Below are positions 9,406-20,452 of a DNA stretch of 64,000 bases, in pieces. The notes under the pieces are model-generated. The model had not been told where the DNA came from, did no database searches, and saw nothing but the letters and a program-made list of their open reading frames with translations. This DNA comes from Tremella fuciformis. Its lineage: Eukaryota > Basidiomycota > Tremellomycetes > Tremellales > Tremellaceae. The stretch's first letter is position 1, and each line of letters starts with the position of its first letter. A program made the position numbers and the translations under genes. The DNA lies in assembly GCA_032768795.1 (NCBI GenBank), contig CP136491.1, forward strand, positions 558,001 through 622,000, written 5' to 3'.

Positions 9406-9626
9406 CATGTGTTGTGACATGATTACTGCCTCTACTTGTGCCCCTCACATTGGCACAAATGAGGCCCCACCACCAATAACGGTTTATAGCGCGCGGCGTC
9501 CGGGATTAGGACGGAGTCGTCGGACCGGCGATGTCTGGTCTTTATGTGCGCTGGTGTAGTTGGATCATGGCATCTGCTTCGACCATAGCGACACATACAT
9601 CTGCATGAGACTAAAAGGCAAGTGCG

Positions 9627-12408
9627 ATGTCAGGTACTTCAGATCGCGAAGAGCCCGATTGCAAGGAGCTAGGCAACGCAAAACGTCGGCGGACCGGACA
9701 CGCCACTCGGGCTTGCAACGCTTGTCGTAGGAGGTGAGTTGGGTTGGCCACGCATCAAGCGACTATCCGCGCATTCAAGCTGAGCGACGAGGAAAGCGAA
9801 ATGTGATGGGAATCATCCTATCTGCTGTGGGTAACTTGGACTCGCTAATTGCGATGTCCGAGCTGAGCCGCTCAGCGACTTGCGCCTTGTATCACGAGGA
9901 GTGTATCTTCAGCTCGGATCAGGACGGACGACGACCAGCCGCCAAGGCTTATGTTGCTGCTCTTAAAGCGAGGGTCAAGGTACTCGAAGGCGTCTTGAGT
10001 GAAGCGGGTATCGACGTGTCCGATATCGGTACAGATTCACACAGAGTCGTCAACGAGGCGAATGGCACCGACATATTGTCTCATTCCCCGGTGCATGTCA
10101 AGCCTGGCTCTACAGGCGTTGATCGACTGATGGTGAGTCCATCTGGTTGTCAATCGGTGCATCAAGCTCTGATACACTGAAAGATTGACGATGACACCGG
10201 CGAGTTGCGCGAATACGGACCGACGTCTGTCTTCAAACACCTCCCAGATCACACGGTCGACAGCTCCACTCAGAACCTCGGTTCATATCAGACCAGCTAT
10301 GAGCGTACAGCAGACATCGGCAAGTCCCCTCCACAGGCTGTTGCCGTCAGTGCGGGCAATGAAACGAATGATGAAATCTTTCCACCGGGAGATGACATGC
10401 TTCACTCCGAACTGCTGCGACTGTTCTTCACCTTCTTCAATCCGTAAGTGGATATGCCATAAAGGAGTCGATCTCATCGTCCGTAGGTGGTGTGAATGGG
10501 TCGACGAACAAGGTTTCTGGGATGACCTTGGGTCCGGACGCGACTCACTGGTGAACTCTCTACGCTCTCGGCGTCCCCGGACGGCATACTACAGTCCAGT
10601 ATTGCACAACGCGATCCTAGCACTGGGTGTGTCTTTTCTGGAAGAGGAGCGATTTCCGAGCCGCCGGCGCATGGGCGAGATGTTCATCCGGCAAGCCAAA
10701 CTCTTGATGGAGAACGAGGTTGAGAGACCGACACTGAGCACAGTCGTAGGGCTGATGCTGATGGCGAGCTACTATTCGGGTGGTGCTCGACACGGCATGG
10801 GGTTCGTCTACGCTGGCATTGGTCTCAGACTTGCTCAAACCCGTAAGTCCGCCATTCTTTCAGTGCTATGACAAGCCCGACTTAATGGCAGTCGGACTGG
10901 GCATAGACTGCACTCATTGGGTCAGCAAGGGCGTCATTTCTGACCGCACGAGACAGGCTAGAGATCGAGTCTTTTATGTTGCCTATGTACAGGACAAGTG
11001 ACTTGCACTTGGGCACACCGCGCAATTGCTCACATACAGGCTGTGGACATCGTATGTCGGGCGTGCGGTTAGTCTCTCAATACGTGACCAGGAAACGCCG
11101 ATCCCTGCGGTGCAACAGGAAGAGGATCTACGTTTGTGGGCGTCAGGGATGGAAGATATGTTCGGGACGAGAAGTGCGCCTCGAAGCTGGACAAGCACAA
11201 CCTTTGTCTGGACCTGCAAACTCGCCTTGATAGCTGAGAAGGTTCTGAATACGGTGTGAGTGTTTGTCTGTGGGATCTTACACCACGGCGCCCGGATTGA
11301 GAACAGATATAATTCGAAACTCGACACGTCGACTCCAGCAGCGAGTGCATTAGCCTCAGACCTCAAGTGAGCCTCCGACCCGACCATCGGTCACGTCAAA
11401 TCTGAATTGCTTAGCCTCGATCTCGAGCGATGGCATGGGGAACTCCCAGAGCCGCTAAAGATATATCCACCAGCCTTCAAGCAGCAAAAGCACAAGATCC
11501 ATCCTCCCCACATCATCGTTCTACACATCATGTACCAGTTTCTGCAGATTCTCCTGCACCGGCCTTGGTACATGAAAGCGAAAGCGGGAGATGACACATC
11601 GACCTCTCGTTGCAACAAAGCAGCGTTAGCCTTACTCCGTGTGGGCAGTTAAAGGGAAATCACTGACGTTCAGGACCAAAATCCTTCAGCTGCTTGATCT
11701 GTTCCAGCACTGTCCGGGTCTGAGATACGCCCCCATCTCCTTGACGCAAATGACTTTCACCGCGGGAACCATCCATCTGCTTGCAGCCGCCAATTGGAGA
11801 GAACGTCATCCGCAGCGTGTGTCAGCCGGCAAGGAGTCGGTCAAGACGTGCATCTTGGCACTAGAGGAAATGGGTCGCGGCTTCCAATGCGCCTCCCAAT
11901 CGAGCAAGATTCTGCAGAGGCTCCTGGACGAATGGTGTCCTGTGGAAACACCTCGTGACGAGGATGAGGTAGTCCATAATACTTCAGGTGACCCAATGCC
12001 AAGTTCTGCGATAAACATGAAGGACATGCTCAACGCCAATCCTGGTCTGGCTGAGCAGCTAAAAAGCCTGGGCTGGGCGCCCCCCGCCCAACAAACACAG
12101 CTACCCTTTGTGCCACCATCATCGTCCGGCTTGAACACTATGAGCTCCATGCCGCTACCCGGCACAATGGATCTCACCATACCGTCCCCTGATCTGTCAG
12201 ATTTCTCGAATCTCAACACGGTGAGCGATGTCAGGCGCAGTGAGGCGACTCGCACTCACGTCAGCTTCAACCTCGTCCGGCGCCAGACTTCGATCTCGAG
12301 GAGTTCATGGCGTCTCTCGTGGCCCCGCCTACCGATGTGAATGCCACAGGCTCATTCGCTCCTTTGGCTTTTCCCGGTTTCTTGTCGCAATCGCCATTCT
12401 TCGGGTAA
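9627..12408 (+). CDS. Zn(II)2Cys6 fungal transcription factor
   Basis: Spliced product of about 770 residues. The start at 9627 (MSGTSDREEP) leads into the binuclear cluster: CNAC, RRRKAKCDG, PICC, then CALYHEEC, split by introns at 9734-9791 (58 bp) and 9831-9867 (37 bp). Linker and dimerisation residues follow (AYVAALKARVKVLEGVL). The fungal-specific domain (PF04082 type) is clear: WCEWVDEQGF, YYSPVLHNAILALG, then LWTSYVGRAVSLSIRDQETPIP. Further introns include 10133-10183 and ones near 10446, 10843, 11001, 11257, 11367, 11650 and 12222. The last exon ends MASLVAPPTD...SQSPFFG. It is expected to be a nuclear DNA-binding regulator and it sits beside a permease and a dehydrogenase, a common arrangement for a pathway-specific activator. 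The inducer is unknown. Confidence 0.88.
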
Positions 12409-12725
12409 CTCTCATCCCGCCATCTATCTTTGAGACTGGACTCTGGATGCGAGAGATTCCTGTAGGTAGATCCATACGGTCCTCGCTGTTGTATATGTAC
12501 ATAGTTGGCATGGTTACACATGCCGCACGTCCGGAAGTCGTGTACCAATCATGCAGAACTCGACACAATGCATCGACTTCGCCCTCCTGAAACCTTCCCA
12601 ACGTCGATCCTGCTTCTGATATCACAACGCATCCTTGGCTCCAACGTCGGCCCATAGTACCAGACAATTGACGCTCCCCGCCCTCCCTCTCCTCTTTCCA
12701 GGTACATCTGCAAGAGCTGCTGCTC
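12409..12725. other. Convergent intergenic region
   Basis: About 317 bp between the 3' ends of the regulator (plus) and the permease (minus). I see no conserved ORF; it presumably holds both 3' UTRs. Confidence 0.5.
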
Positions 12726-14356
12726 TCAATAGACGTATCGGAAGGAGTAGTGATGATCTCCATCAACGCCTTTCGCGTCCTGAGCCGCCCTCTCCTCCTC
12801 GCTCATAAGCTCGCGCTTCAGGTTGCGAGACCGCCAAATATACCACTCGAGAGCCATGCCTGAAATGCCGAGGACCCAAAAGCCAAGAGAGGCCGCGTGA
12901 CCTGGAGTATAATTGGGCTTGTCAACGCTGCGATAGATCTGTCCTGCGATACTAAAGTATCAGCTGAGTGACCCCGAGCGCTAGGTAAGTTGACCTACAC
13001 CCCGCCGATATTGCCCATTGTTTGCTGCATCCCCACCGAAGTAGACCTTTTCCTGAAGCCCGCGATGTTCTGCCCGAGCCAAGTTATGTGAAGCCCAACG
13101 GCGATGTAGATGCCGATGCCAGTCAGGAAGCAGGCGAGCAGTCGCGCACCCGTGTTGTGGTGCACGGTCAGCAGAATGATGTAACCAATGGCGGTGGGGA
13201 TCGAGAGCGGCAACAGTATCTTGAAGCGGACGTTGTACTTGTCTGAAGCGAGTGCGCCACAGAGGTACACGAGGGCGGCGAGGAAGTAAACCGGGGCCGT
13301 AAGACCGTTCGATGCGTACTTGTTGTGACCGAATTGGTTGACAATGACTACAAGGAAAGTCGAGAAGCCGTACAGGCAGACGTCGATACACAGCTGAACG
13401 AAGCCAGACAGGTAGATGATCGGATCGGTGAGGGCTTTTCTGATCTCCACCCACGAGAAACCCTCGTCTTTCGAGTAAGCCGTGGCTTGCGCCGCGCGAA
13501 CGTGCATGAGGTACATCTGCCGGTCGGATAGGTAAGTCGCCTCCTCATACCGATCCGCCATACAGAAAGCGACGATGATGCCGACCACAATGGTCAGGGC
13601 GCCTTCGATGATGTAGAGCCATTGCCACCCCGCGAGTCCGCGCAGGCCATCCATCTTGAGGAATCCGTATGCCTCAAGCGTCAGTGTCAAGAACTACGTA
13701 TGATCGGTGGAGACTTACGATTAGTCCGCCGACAACCCCAGACAGAGCAGATGAAATGAAAAGGTAGCACATGCGCAGAGCAAGCTCTTCTCGGCGGTAG
13801 AAAGTTGTCATGTAGAGGAAGAGACAGGGCGACAGGCATGCCTCGCACATACCGAGCACTAGGCGGCAAGCAAGGACTCCACCGTATGAAGAAGCGAAGC
13901 CGTTGCCGAGGACCGTAGCACCCCACACGACCACGACCGCGGGAATGAGCCGAGAGGGCCGAAGGGTGCGCAGCATGACTGTAGCGGGCGTCTCGAACAG
14001 GACATATGTAACGTAGAAGATTGATGTGCACACCGACAGACCGTTCGACGGGAAGTGAAGCTGAGTAGTCATGCCTCCGACAGCCGCATTACCTCGATGT
14101 CAATTCGGGCAGAGGGACTTCTCAATTCGAGGAACTCACCAATATTGGCCCGATCGAGGAAGGCGATGAGGTAGAGGATCATGACGATTGGAGCGATATG
14201 GAAATCGAGCGTCCGGAGTAGCTTGCGGGTCTCGACCGGATCGATCACCACGTCGAGCAGCTCAGAAGTCTCGGGCATGCCCTGTCCGGACGGATGGACT
14301 TGAGTCAAGCTCTGCCCAGAGTCCTTCTCTTCAGAGCCATAGTCGTTGGAGGTCAT
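12726..14356 (-). CDS. MFS transporter, anion:cation symporter (allantoate permease-like)
   Basis: About 500 residues after removing three introns, with a 12-helix MFS pattern. The start at 14356 (MTSNDYGSEE) is followed by the characteristic HIAPIVMILYLIAFLDRANIGN, split by an intron within the Gly codon. Later segments: MTTQLHFPSNGLSVCTSIFY, LVLGMCEACLSPCLFLYM, GWQWLYIIEGALTIVVG, and the C-terminal half beginning LTDPIIYLSGFVQL. The last intron near 12970 uses donor GTAGGT and joins GNIGGV to IAGQIYRSVDKPNY. The C-tail is charged (RELMSEEERAAQDA). Family members (Dal5, Tna1, Seo1 types) import carboxylates, ureides or vitamins at the plasma membrane; the substrate cannot be read from sequence. 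It is transcribed away from the dehydrogenase gene with a shared upstream region. Confidence 0.88.
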
Positions 14357-14808
14357 CTTGTGAAGTTGTCGGGTTGTGTCCCACTTGGTGCGATGACTTG
14401 GGCTTGGCCAGTCGACGTTGTGGTATTTATGCTCCGAAGAGCAGGGAGTAGCCTTACCGGTACCCGACAGGCCGGCGCATGCTCGAGAGCGCAAGATGAA
14501 GCGTATCGTGAGCGGACTTCGACTGCAGGTGGCGAACAAGGACAATCGACGCCGGCAGCGGGAAAAAAGCCGTCTGGTCGGAAGATGAGCGGGAAAGGCG
14601 GAAGGCGAGCGGGGCCTGTGGTATGCCAGCCGATTGGCGGTGAGACGTTCAGGAGCGTCTACGCACACGACATGCAAGCTCAGTGGAGAGGTCCGACGCG
14701 GCACGAGCGGAGAGTAGATATTGGCAGACCTTGTCGAGTCAGGTGCACTGATAACCGTGTTTTGAGTCAATACTTTCAATCAGGACCACCGTCAAAGTCC
14801 TCGACGCA
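14357..14808. promoter_or_regulatory. Shared divergent promoter with CGG-N3-CCG site
   Basis: This 452-bp region separates the permease and dehydrogenase start codons. It contains CGGTACCCG at 14458-14466, an inverted CGG pair with 3-nt spacing of the kind bound by Zn2Cys6 dimers, within the larger CCGG...GGCCGG block. Binding by the neighbouring regulator is inference. Confidence 0.4.
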
Positions 14809-15939
14809 ATGTCCAACATCACCAAATGGCCCGTCGACTTCGAGTTGCCTCCCTGCGAACCATCGCCATGCAAGTCGAATACCACGAGCGAGAAGATCAA
14901 GCTGGTGGGATATATCGGGCTAGGCCTGGCTGGTGGACCGATGGCAGAAAATATCCCCAAGCGTATGTGCGCGCACGGGAGCGTCTCTAGCAGAAGGGTT
15001 GCGCTGATGAAATTAGATGGGTACAAGCTTCTTGTGTCCGACGCCGATCGGGCTCGCGCCAAGGCATATGGGGACTCCCACGAAGGCGTGGAGGTTGCTG
15101 AAGATGCACCGGACGCCTTCAAGCATGTGGACTGCCTCATCACCATGCTTCCTAACGGTCACATTGTGCGGGATGTACTGCTCGGGGACAACGGCATCGC
15201 CCCGCATCTCAAACGAGGTAGGTGCTGACCTTACATGCGTCCACCGTGCGTGGCTGATCGACTGTAGGTACGGTGATTGTCGACACGTCTTCCTCGGACC
15301 CGTTCGGGACACAGGAACTCCACCGCCACTTGAAAGAAACGTACGGGTTGCAGCTAGTCGACGCACCCGTCACTCAGATCCGCATGCGAGGGATCAACGA
15401 TGAGGTTCTCCCTGTCCTCAACACCATGGCACGGTGGACTTTCAACATGGGCGGTCCAGGCTCTGGACACGTGTGCAAGACTTTCAACAACTACATGACC
15501 GGAGCCGCAATCGCAGCACTCAACGACTGTCTCGTCGTCGGCCATAAGATGGGCCTGGATCCAGTGAAGCAATTGTCTTCACGCCGCCGCGTTGAGCTGA
15601 TGACAGGCACTCATCACCGATGTCATGAACGTCGGGACTGCCCGTAACTACGGTACGGCGCACTCGATCCGCGCCGAGGGTCTTACGAGAACGTATGGAT
15701 CGGGCTTCGGGCTTTATCTCATCGTCAAAGATCTGGGCATCAACAAGGACCTCGCCAATCGGCTCGGTCTCGACGCCGATTTGTCCACCTTGGTGCATGC
15801 GAAGTTTGCGGATGCCCTCAACAAATGTGATCCGCATGCCGATTACACCGAGTCACTGCGGGTGTGGGAAGAGCGGGCGGGAGTCAAGCTGCCCACATAT
15901 AAAGACCTCGGAGAGGCACCCGAGTGGCGGCCGTTCTAG
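14809..15939 (+). CDS. 3-hydroxyisobutyrate/2-hydroxy-3-oxopropionate dehydrogenase-like protein
   Basis: Beta-hydroxyacid dehydrogenase family, NAD(P)-dependent. Start MSNITKWPVD at 14809; Rossmann motif VGYIGLGLAGGPMAENI near residue 34; LITMLPNGHIVRDVLL; VDTSSSDP; then GGPGSGHVCKTFNNYM, where Lys is the expected catalytic residue. Introns at 14963-15016, 15218-15267 and 15564-15606 all restore frame, giving about 327 residues. Oddity: after DAPV the usual substrate-binding GG loop (DAPVSGG... up to a VGG motif, about 20 residues) is absent and the sequence goes from DAPVTQIRMRG directly to INDEVLPVLNTMARW. Either a divergent branch or an in-frame deletion that could impair activity. Its neighbours suggest a catabolic role. 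Confidence 0.82.
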
Positions 15940-16106
15940 CCCATGAGAGCTCGTATATCGTGAATCACTCTGCGGGATCCGGGAGTTCAGAATTCTGCCT
16001 GCCCAACGGCTCGTGTCGGGGGTGATAAGATGATTCATGCACATGGGATCGTTCTCTTTCGCGCATTTGCCGAACGAACACGATTTCCTTGTTGATTGAT
16101 TCGAAC

Positions 16107-19100
16107 CTAGGGGTACAAGGTGGGTTCCCAAACACCGGGAGCGAAACGTAGTTTGGCAAGCATAACCGAGTGCCTGCTGTCAGTCTTCGTCTTGACCAAA
16201 TATTTGAGATTCTCGTACATGGGTGCACTTGCAGGTTCTACTTCACTGACTCGACAGGAGTAACTCAGGTCGTGACCGTCAACAGGAGTTCGTCGACCGT
16301 CGGCGTGGTCTGCAATCCTCGGGGACGATGGGGAGCTGGCCAAGAAACTGGATCTGAATGCCCTTGAGGGAGAGAACGGGTCACGATTGACAGCCCACGT
16401 GCCCCACGGCTGCCCTAGGACCGGGGCCGCGTGCACATTGAAGGTCAGAGTGGTACGAGGCGCGAACTCTGACACGATCATAGTGTAATTGTGAGCCGAC
16501 AGAGTACCAACAACCTAATGTGTCAGCGGTCCCCTAAACACATCTCACCGCAAGAGTGGTGCTGACGATGATGACGTCTTCTTTGGCGATCCAATGTGTG
16601 CTCCCATATGTGCGAACGATCCAATCAATATTGATCTTGAGATACTCCCTCGCCTCCGCGAGTGAATTGTACATCTCAAATTGACCGTTGTCGACCACAA
16701 GCATGGCCTGCTTCATTCCCGGCTTCAAGTTCATCGGTATTCGACGGCTGATGGAACGTCTGCTCGATCAGTACCGGACTTCGACGACAGATTACGACTA
16801 ACTCGGCCGATCGCCCAGAAGCGCTGATGAAGCTTGTCAAGGTGTCCAAACCTTTCTCTGCGGCGTTGCGGACATTGACTGGCATGCGCGTTGTCTGCAG
16901 AATGCTGAAGCCCTGCATAGACGGCTGGGGCGGTAGATCTGGGGTATCAAGCGGAGGTCGAGTGGCGTCCAGCAGCTTGACGAAGCTCCCATGCCGCACG
17001 TATCCCACACTGCCAAGGCTAACAGCCGATGGAAACCACAAGGGAAGTGTCAGTCGATCATCGTACGTGTGCTGGAGATAGTGGCGGTAATGGCGCTCGG
17101 CTCGTTGCGACTCGTAGGAAAGTTGGTTTTCCACAAAGACCCCAACTGAGCGAATGGATCCAGAAGATGACGAGCTGTGATCCCCCACATCTGGTAGGTG
17201 GGCCACTTGAGGGTCGGGCGATATCGCCCTGTCAATAAGTCAACCGGAGAGAAATCGTGGCGCAGCCTACATCTGCTCGTCCGGTACTCCACCCTCGCTT
17301 GCGGTCACCCATGTTTCGGAGCTTGACGAGGTATCGATAGTCAAGATTGTGTCTTGTCTATCAACTATCCGTGGCGCCTTGTACATCGTCGATAGGGTCT
17401 TGCTAATCGCGTCGAAGCGAGGCCTATCGCCTGGTGCTTGGGACCAGCACCGCGTGACCAGGCCCCACAGTGCGTCGGGTACATCCTTGGGGCGTGGCGG
17501 GCGTTTGCCCTCTAGGTCTGAGCATCTTAGATTTCCGACTCGACTGGGGCCTACTTTGTATGTCCTTTCTGACATAGAGGTCGTCGACATAACCATAGGG
17601 CACCTGCCCATCTGTCCAAATCTGGCGTTTGAGCTGGACATAACAAGGTCTCGCGGGCGTAGACTGACCTCGTACACAGCCATAGCGAAGCCGTAGACAT
17701 CGCATTCCCAAGTCAATTCCCCACCCGCTAGGCGTTCAGGGCTTTGCCATCGCATCGTCCCGGCAATTGGTGATTTGGCTTTGGCGATGGTATCTTTCTG
17801 AGACTTGCTGAAGAGATCCAGCTTGAGCCTACTCAACCCAAAATCGCACAGCACTGCCTGGCCCTCGTCATTGATGAGGACGTTTGCAGCCTGAGTTTGA
17901 GCATGCCTTTGGAGTGTCACCATTGTCACACTGACCTTGACGTCCCCATGAAGGATATCCCTGGAGTGCAGATACTCCATACCCTGAGCGACTTGGTGGA
18001 TGATGGCGAGCTTGTCTGCTTTCTTTCCGTCATCCGTCCTCAGATAATGCAACACGTTTCCATGCTTCATGTAAGGGCTGACTAGGAGCCATGGCGGGTT
18101 GCTGGTCGTGCTCGATGCACCGAGAAACTCGAGGATGAAGCGACTTCGCAACCTGCGCCACACTTCCACCTCAGAGATGAAGAGCTGAGTTGATCAGCCT
18201 CGTCAGGCTCTGAGAAGCCCTACTGACCTTCCTGTCCGCGGATCCCTCGATCTCTTTGATAGCAACCTGCCTTCCCGCCCATCGGCCTCGCCACACGGTT
18301 GAGAAGGGACCGATGTTGAGGCGCTCTTCATGCGATACCTCAAGCCTGGTTATAGTCCAGTCGGGCACCCCTACATCGGCATCTGCACTGTGCCTTCTCA
18401 GAACATTCAGAGCCGCCTCGCAGAACTCTCGGTGGCTATCAGACACAGTGGTCTCGATCGTGTCCGAGAACGACATAGCCGGCGACGCCAAAGGGACTGT
18501 CTGATTGTAGTGCACATTCCGGACGACCGGGCTGATCACCTGACCAGGCCGACCTGTTTCCGGCGTCACGGCAGTCGGTCCGGGTGGCTGCTGTAGGAAG
18601 ATTTGGGTATGCGCTGTGCCAAATGCTCGCCTGGCCTCCGCGTTGATTGGGGGTGGAGGGGGCACCGTGACTGGAGACAGAGGGTGTTCGCTGTTGTACT
18701 CCTTCTGTTGCATCGCAAGCAATGCGTCGAGCGTTCGTTGGAGCGTCTTGATACCCTCCTGCTGCTCGTCCGACTTCATCTGCAGGGCTGCAAGCATTGC
18801 TTGGTCGCTCTGCCTCGCGGAATCCAGCCGCTCAAGCAGCGCGTTCGAATCCTTCTCGTGATCCGCCCGGGACTGCTCCTGCCATGCCGCGGTGGATATG
18901 GTGGATTGAAGCTAAGATGTGAGCCATATCCGTGGCGTAGTCCGTCGGCTCCTTACTTGAAAGACCACGACAAAGTCTTGCAGATTCTCGTTCATATGCT
19001 CAATCCTCAGACCGGTGTCCCGCGCATTGAGGTAGAGCTTCAAGAAGGACCGCTGAGACAACTTGGTGAGGAGATAAGAAATATCTTGCAGGTTCCTGCT

Positions 19101-19988
19101 TGTAAGCTTCTCACAGTAGAGCTCAATTGAATCTGACGTGAACAGCCGATCGATATTGCCCTGCATTACAGGCGAGACTTTGCCCTTGTTATCCACAATG
19201 GCCTGTTCGACTGCGGCCCAAATCGTTGCAGACCTCTCCACCTGAGGATCAATCATGGGCTGTGTTGCATGATGCAGTCTACTGACCAGGCGTAAAGCCG
19301 CCACGTTATGCATGCTGGTCTCCTTCGTAGCTTCCAGCATGTCGGCAAGGAGTTTGCAGCCCTCCCCCACGCCCGGAAGCCAGCCTCCACCAAACTCCAG
19401 AGCCGCCGCCACCACCGTCAGCGTGGTGTAAATCGTGTTCACTCGGTCGACGACCTTTTGCGCGCTCTCGACCTGCTGATGAAACTCCTCGTCCACTACG
19501 CCCGGCATGTGCACATGCGGAGCATGTCCTGTCGACGCGGTGGGCGGGGAAGGGGGTATGACGGACAGATTTCCGGGCTTCGTCGGGGCATGACTGCCCA
19601 TGTCTCCGCTAGGGACAACCGTACCTTCGCTAGAAGACGAGGGTGCTTTCTTGCCAATCTGCGAATCAAGTGATTCGGAGCTGTCCTTCTTCGAGCCCAG
19701 AGAATGGAAGAAGGCTTTGACCTTGTCGGACCCCCTGAGGCTTTTGTCATCGTCCTTGTCGCTCTGGTCAAGGGTCTTCGAAATGCCGGGGAAGGATAAC
19801 GCCTTCTTCCCCAGAATCTTGGTGGACGAGGAAGAGGTGGTAGAGGCGGGGGAGTCCGGCACATCAGGACCAACAGGTCGTGCCAGCGGTGAGCCAGATT
19901 TGAGGGTAAAGCTCGACCGGTGACCAGCGGGCTTGGCTGTTGGCGGTGGAGATGGGAGGGGTTTGCTGCTCATGATGGAAGCCGGCAT
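16107..19988 (-). CDS. HeLo/MLKL-like helical bundle - coiled coil - TKL kinase - C-terminal domain protein
   Basis: Start MPASIMSSKPLP near 19988 (a second Met is at 19973). After a Ser-rich disordered stretch comes a helical domain (VDRVNTIYTTLTVVAAALEF, then LPGVGEGCKLLADMLEATKE) resembling fungal MLKL-NTD/HeLo-like bundles, then a coiled coil (SNALLERLDSARQ...TLDALLAMQQ). The kinase has a Gly loop (IGPFSTVWRGRW), VAIKEIEG, HGDVKAANVLI (HGD in place of HRD), CDFGLSRL, MRWQSPERL, DVYGFAMAVYEIWTDGQVPYG and CWSQAPGDRPRF, so activity is plausible. A stop after PDEQM at 17267 is avoided by an intron with donor GTAGGC and acceptor TTATTGACAG that joins, in frame, a third domain (LPLWFPSAVSLGSVGYVRHG, FVKLLDATRPP) ending at 16107; GTAGGC is also used earlier in this gene. 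One junction near 16740-16800 is unresolved. Likely cytoplasmic or membrane-acting signalling protein. If the fusion is wrong, there are two genes 60 bp apart. Confidence 0.65.
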
Positions 19989-20452
19989 TTCCACTTCGCC
20001 GCCTAAGATCACGCGGTGCTCAAGCTCTTCAATGGTAGAAGTGTCCCAGGCGGCGGCCGGTTGATCCACCTCGACGTGCCAGTGATGGTCAAGGCGCGTC
20101 TGTGCGTTCTGGGCAGCGAATCCTGGTGCAGGCGGTGGCGACTGATGCTGTAGCTGTCGACGTGTGCGATGAGGTGGGCAAAGAGGCAACGTAAAGGAAG
20201 GAAGATGTGGTCAGCTGTCGTGGTCACCGGTTAGAGGAGAGCAGCTGCTCTTTAAGGTCTTCTGAGAGAACCTCCTTTGGCGACCTAGGGTCAGGAGGCG
20301 GGAAAGAAGGCTCGAGCGCCGGCCAAGCCGTTTGAGGCGGTGATGCGGTGATGATGCCACACGGGGTAGCGCCGAGCTAATGCGAGTTAGAAGCAATCAG
20401 CCCGACACTACTGGGGCGTCGTACGGAGCAGATGCATACAATCGTATAGTCG
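19989..20452. other. Upstream region of the kinase gene
   Basis: The region between the RPF1 stop and the kinase start, both on the minus strand. The kinase frame stays open to 20189, but the upstream residues are not domain-like and I treat them as 5' UTR. No other supported feature. Confidence 0.4.

Noticed and set aside
15564..15606. A 32-bp micro-intron in the dehydrogenase gene
   Set aside because: The 32-bp reading breaks the frame. A 43-bp intron (GTGAAG...GACAG) restores LDPALITDVMN, so the intron is normal.
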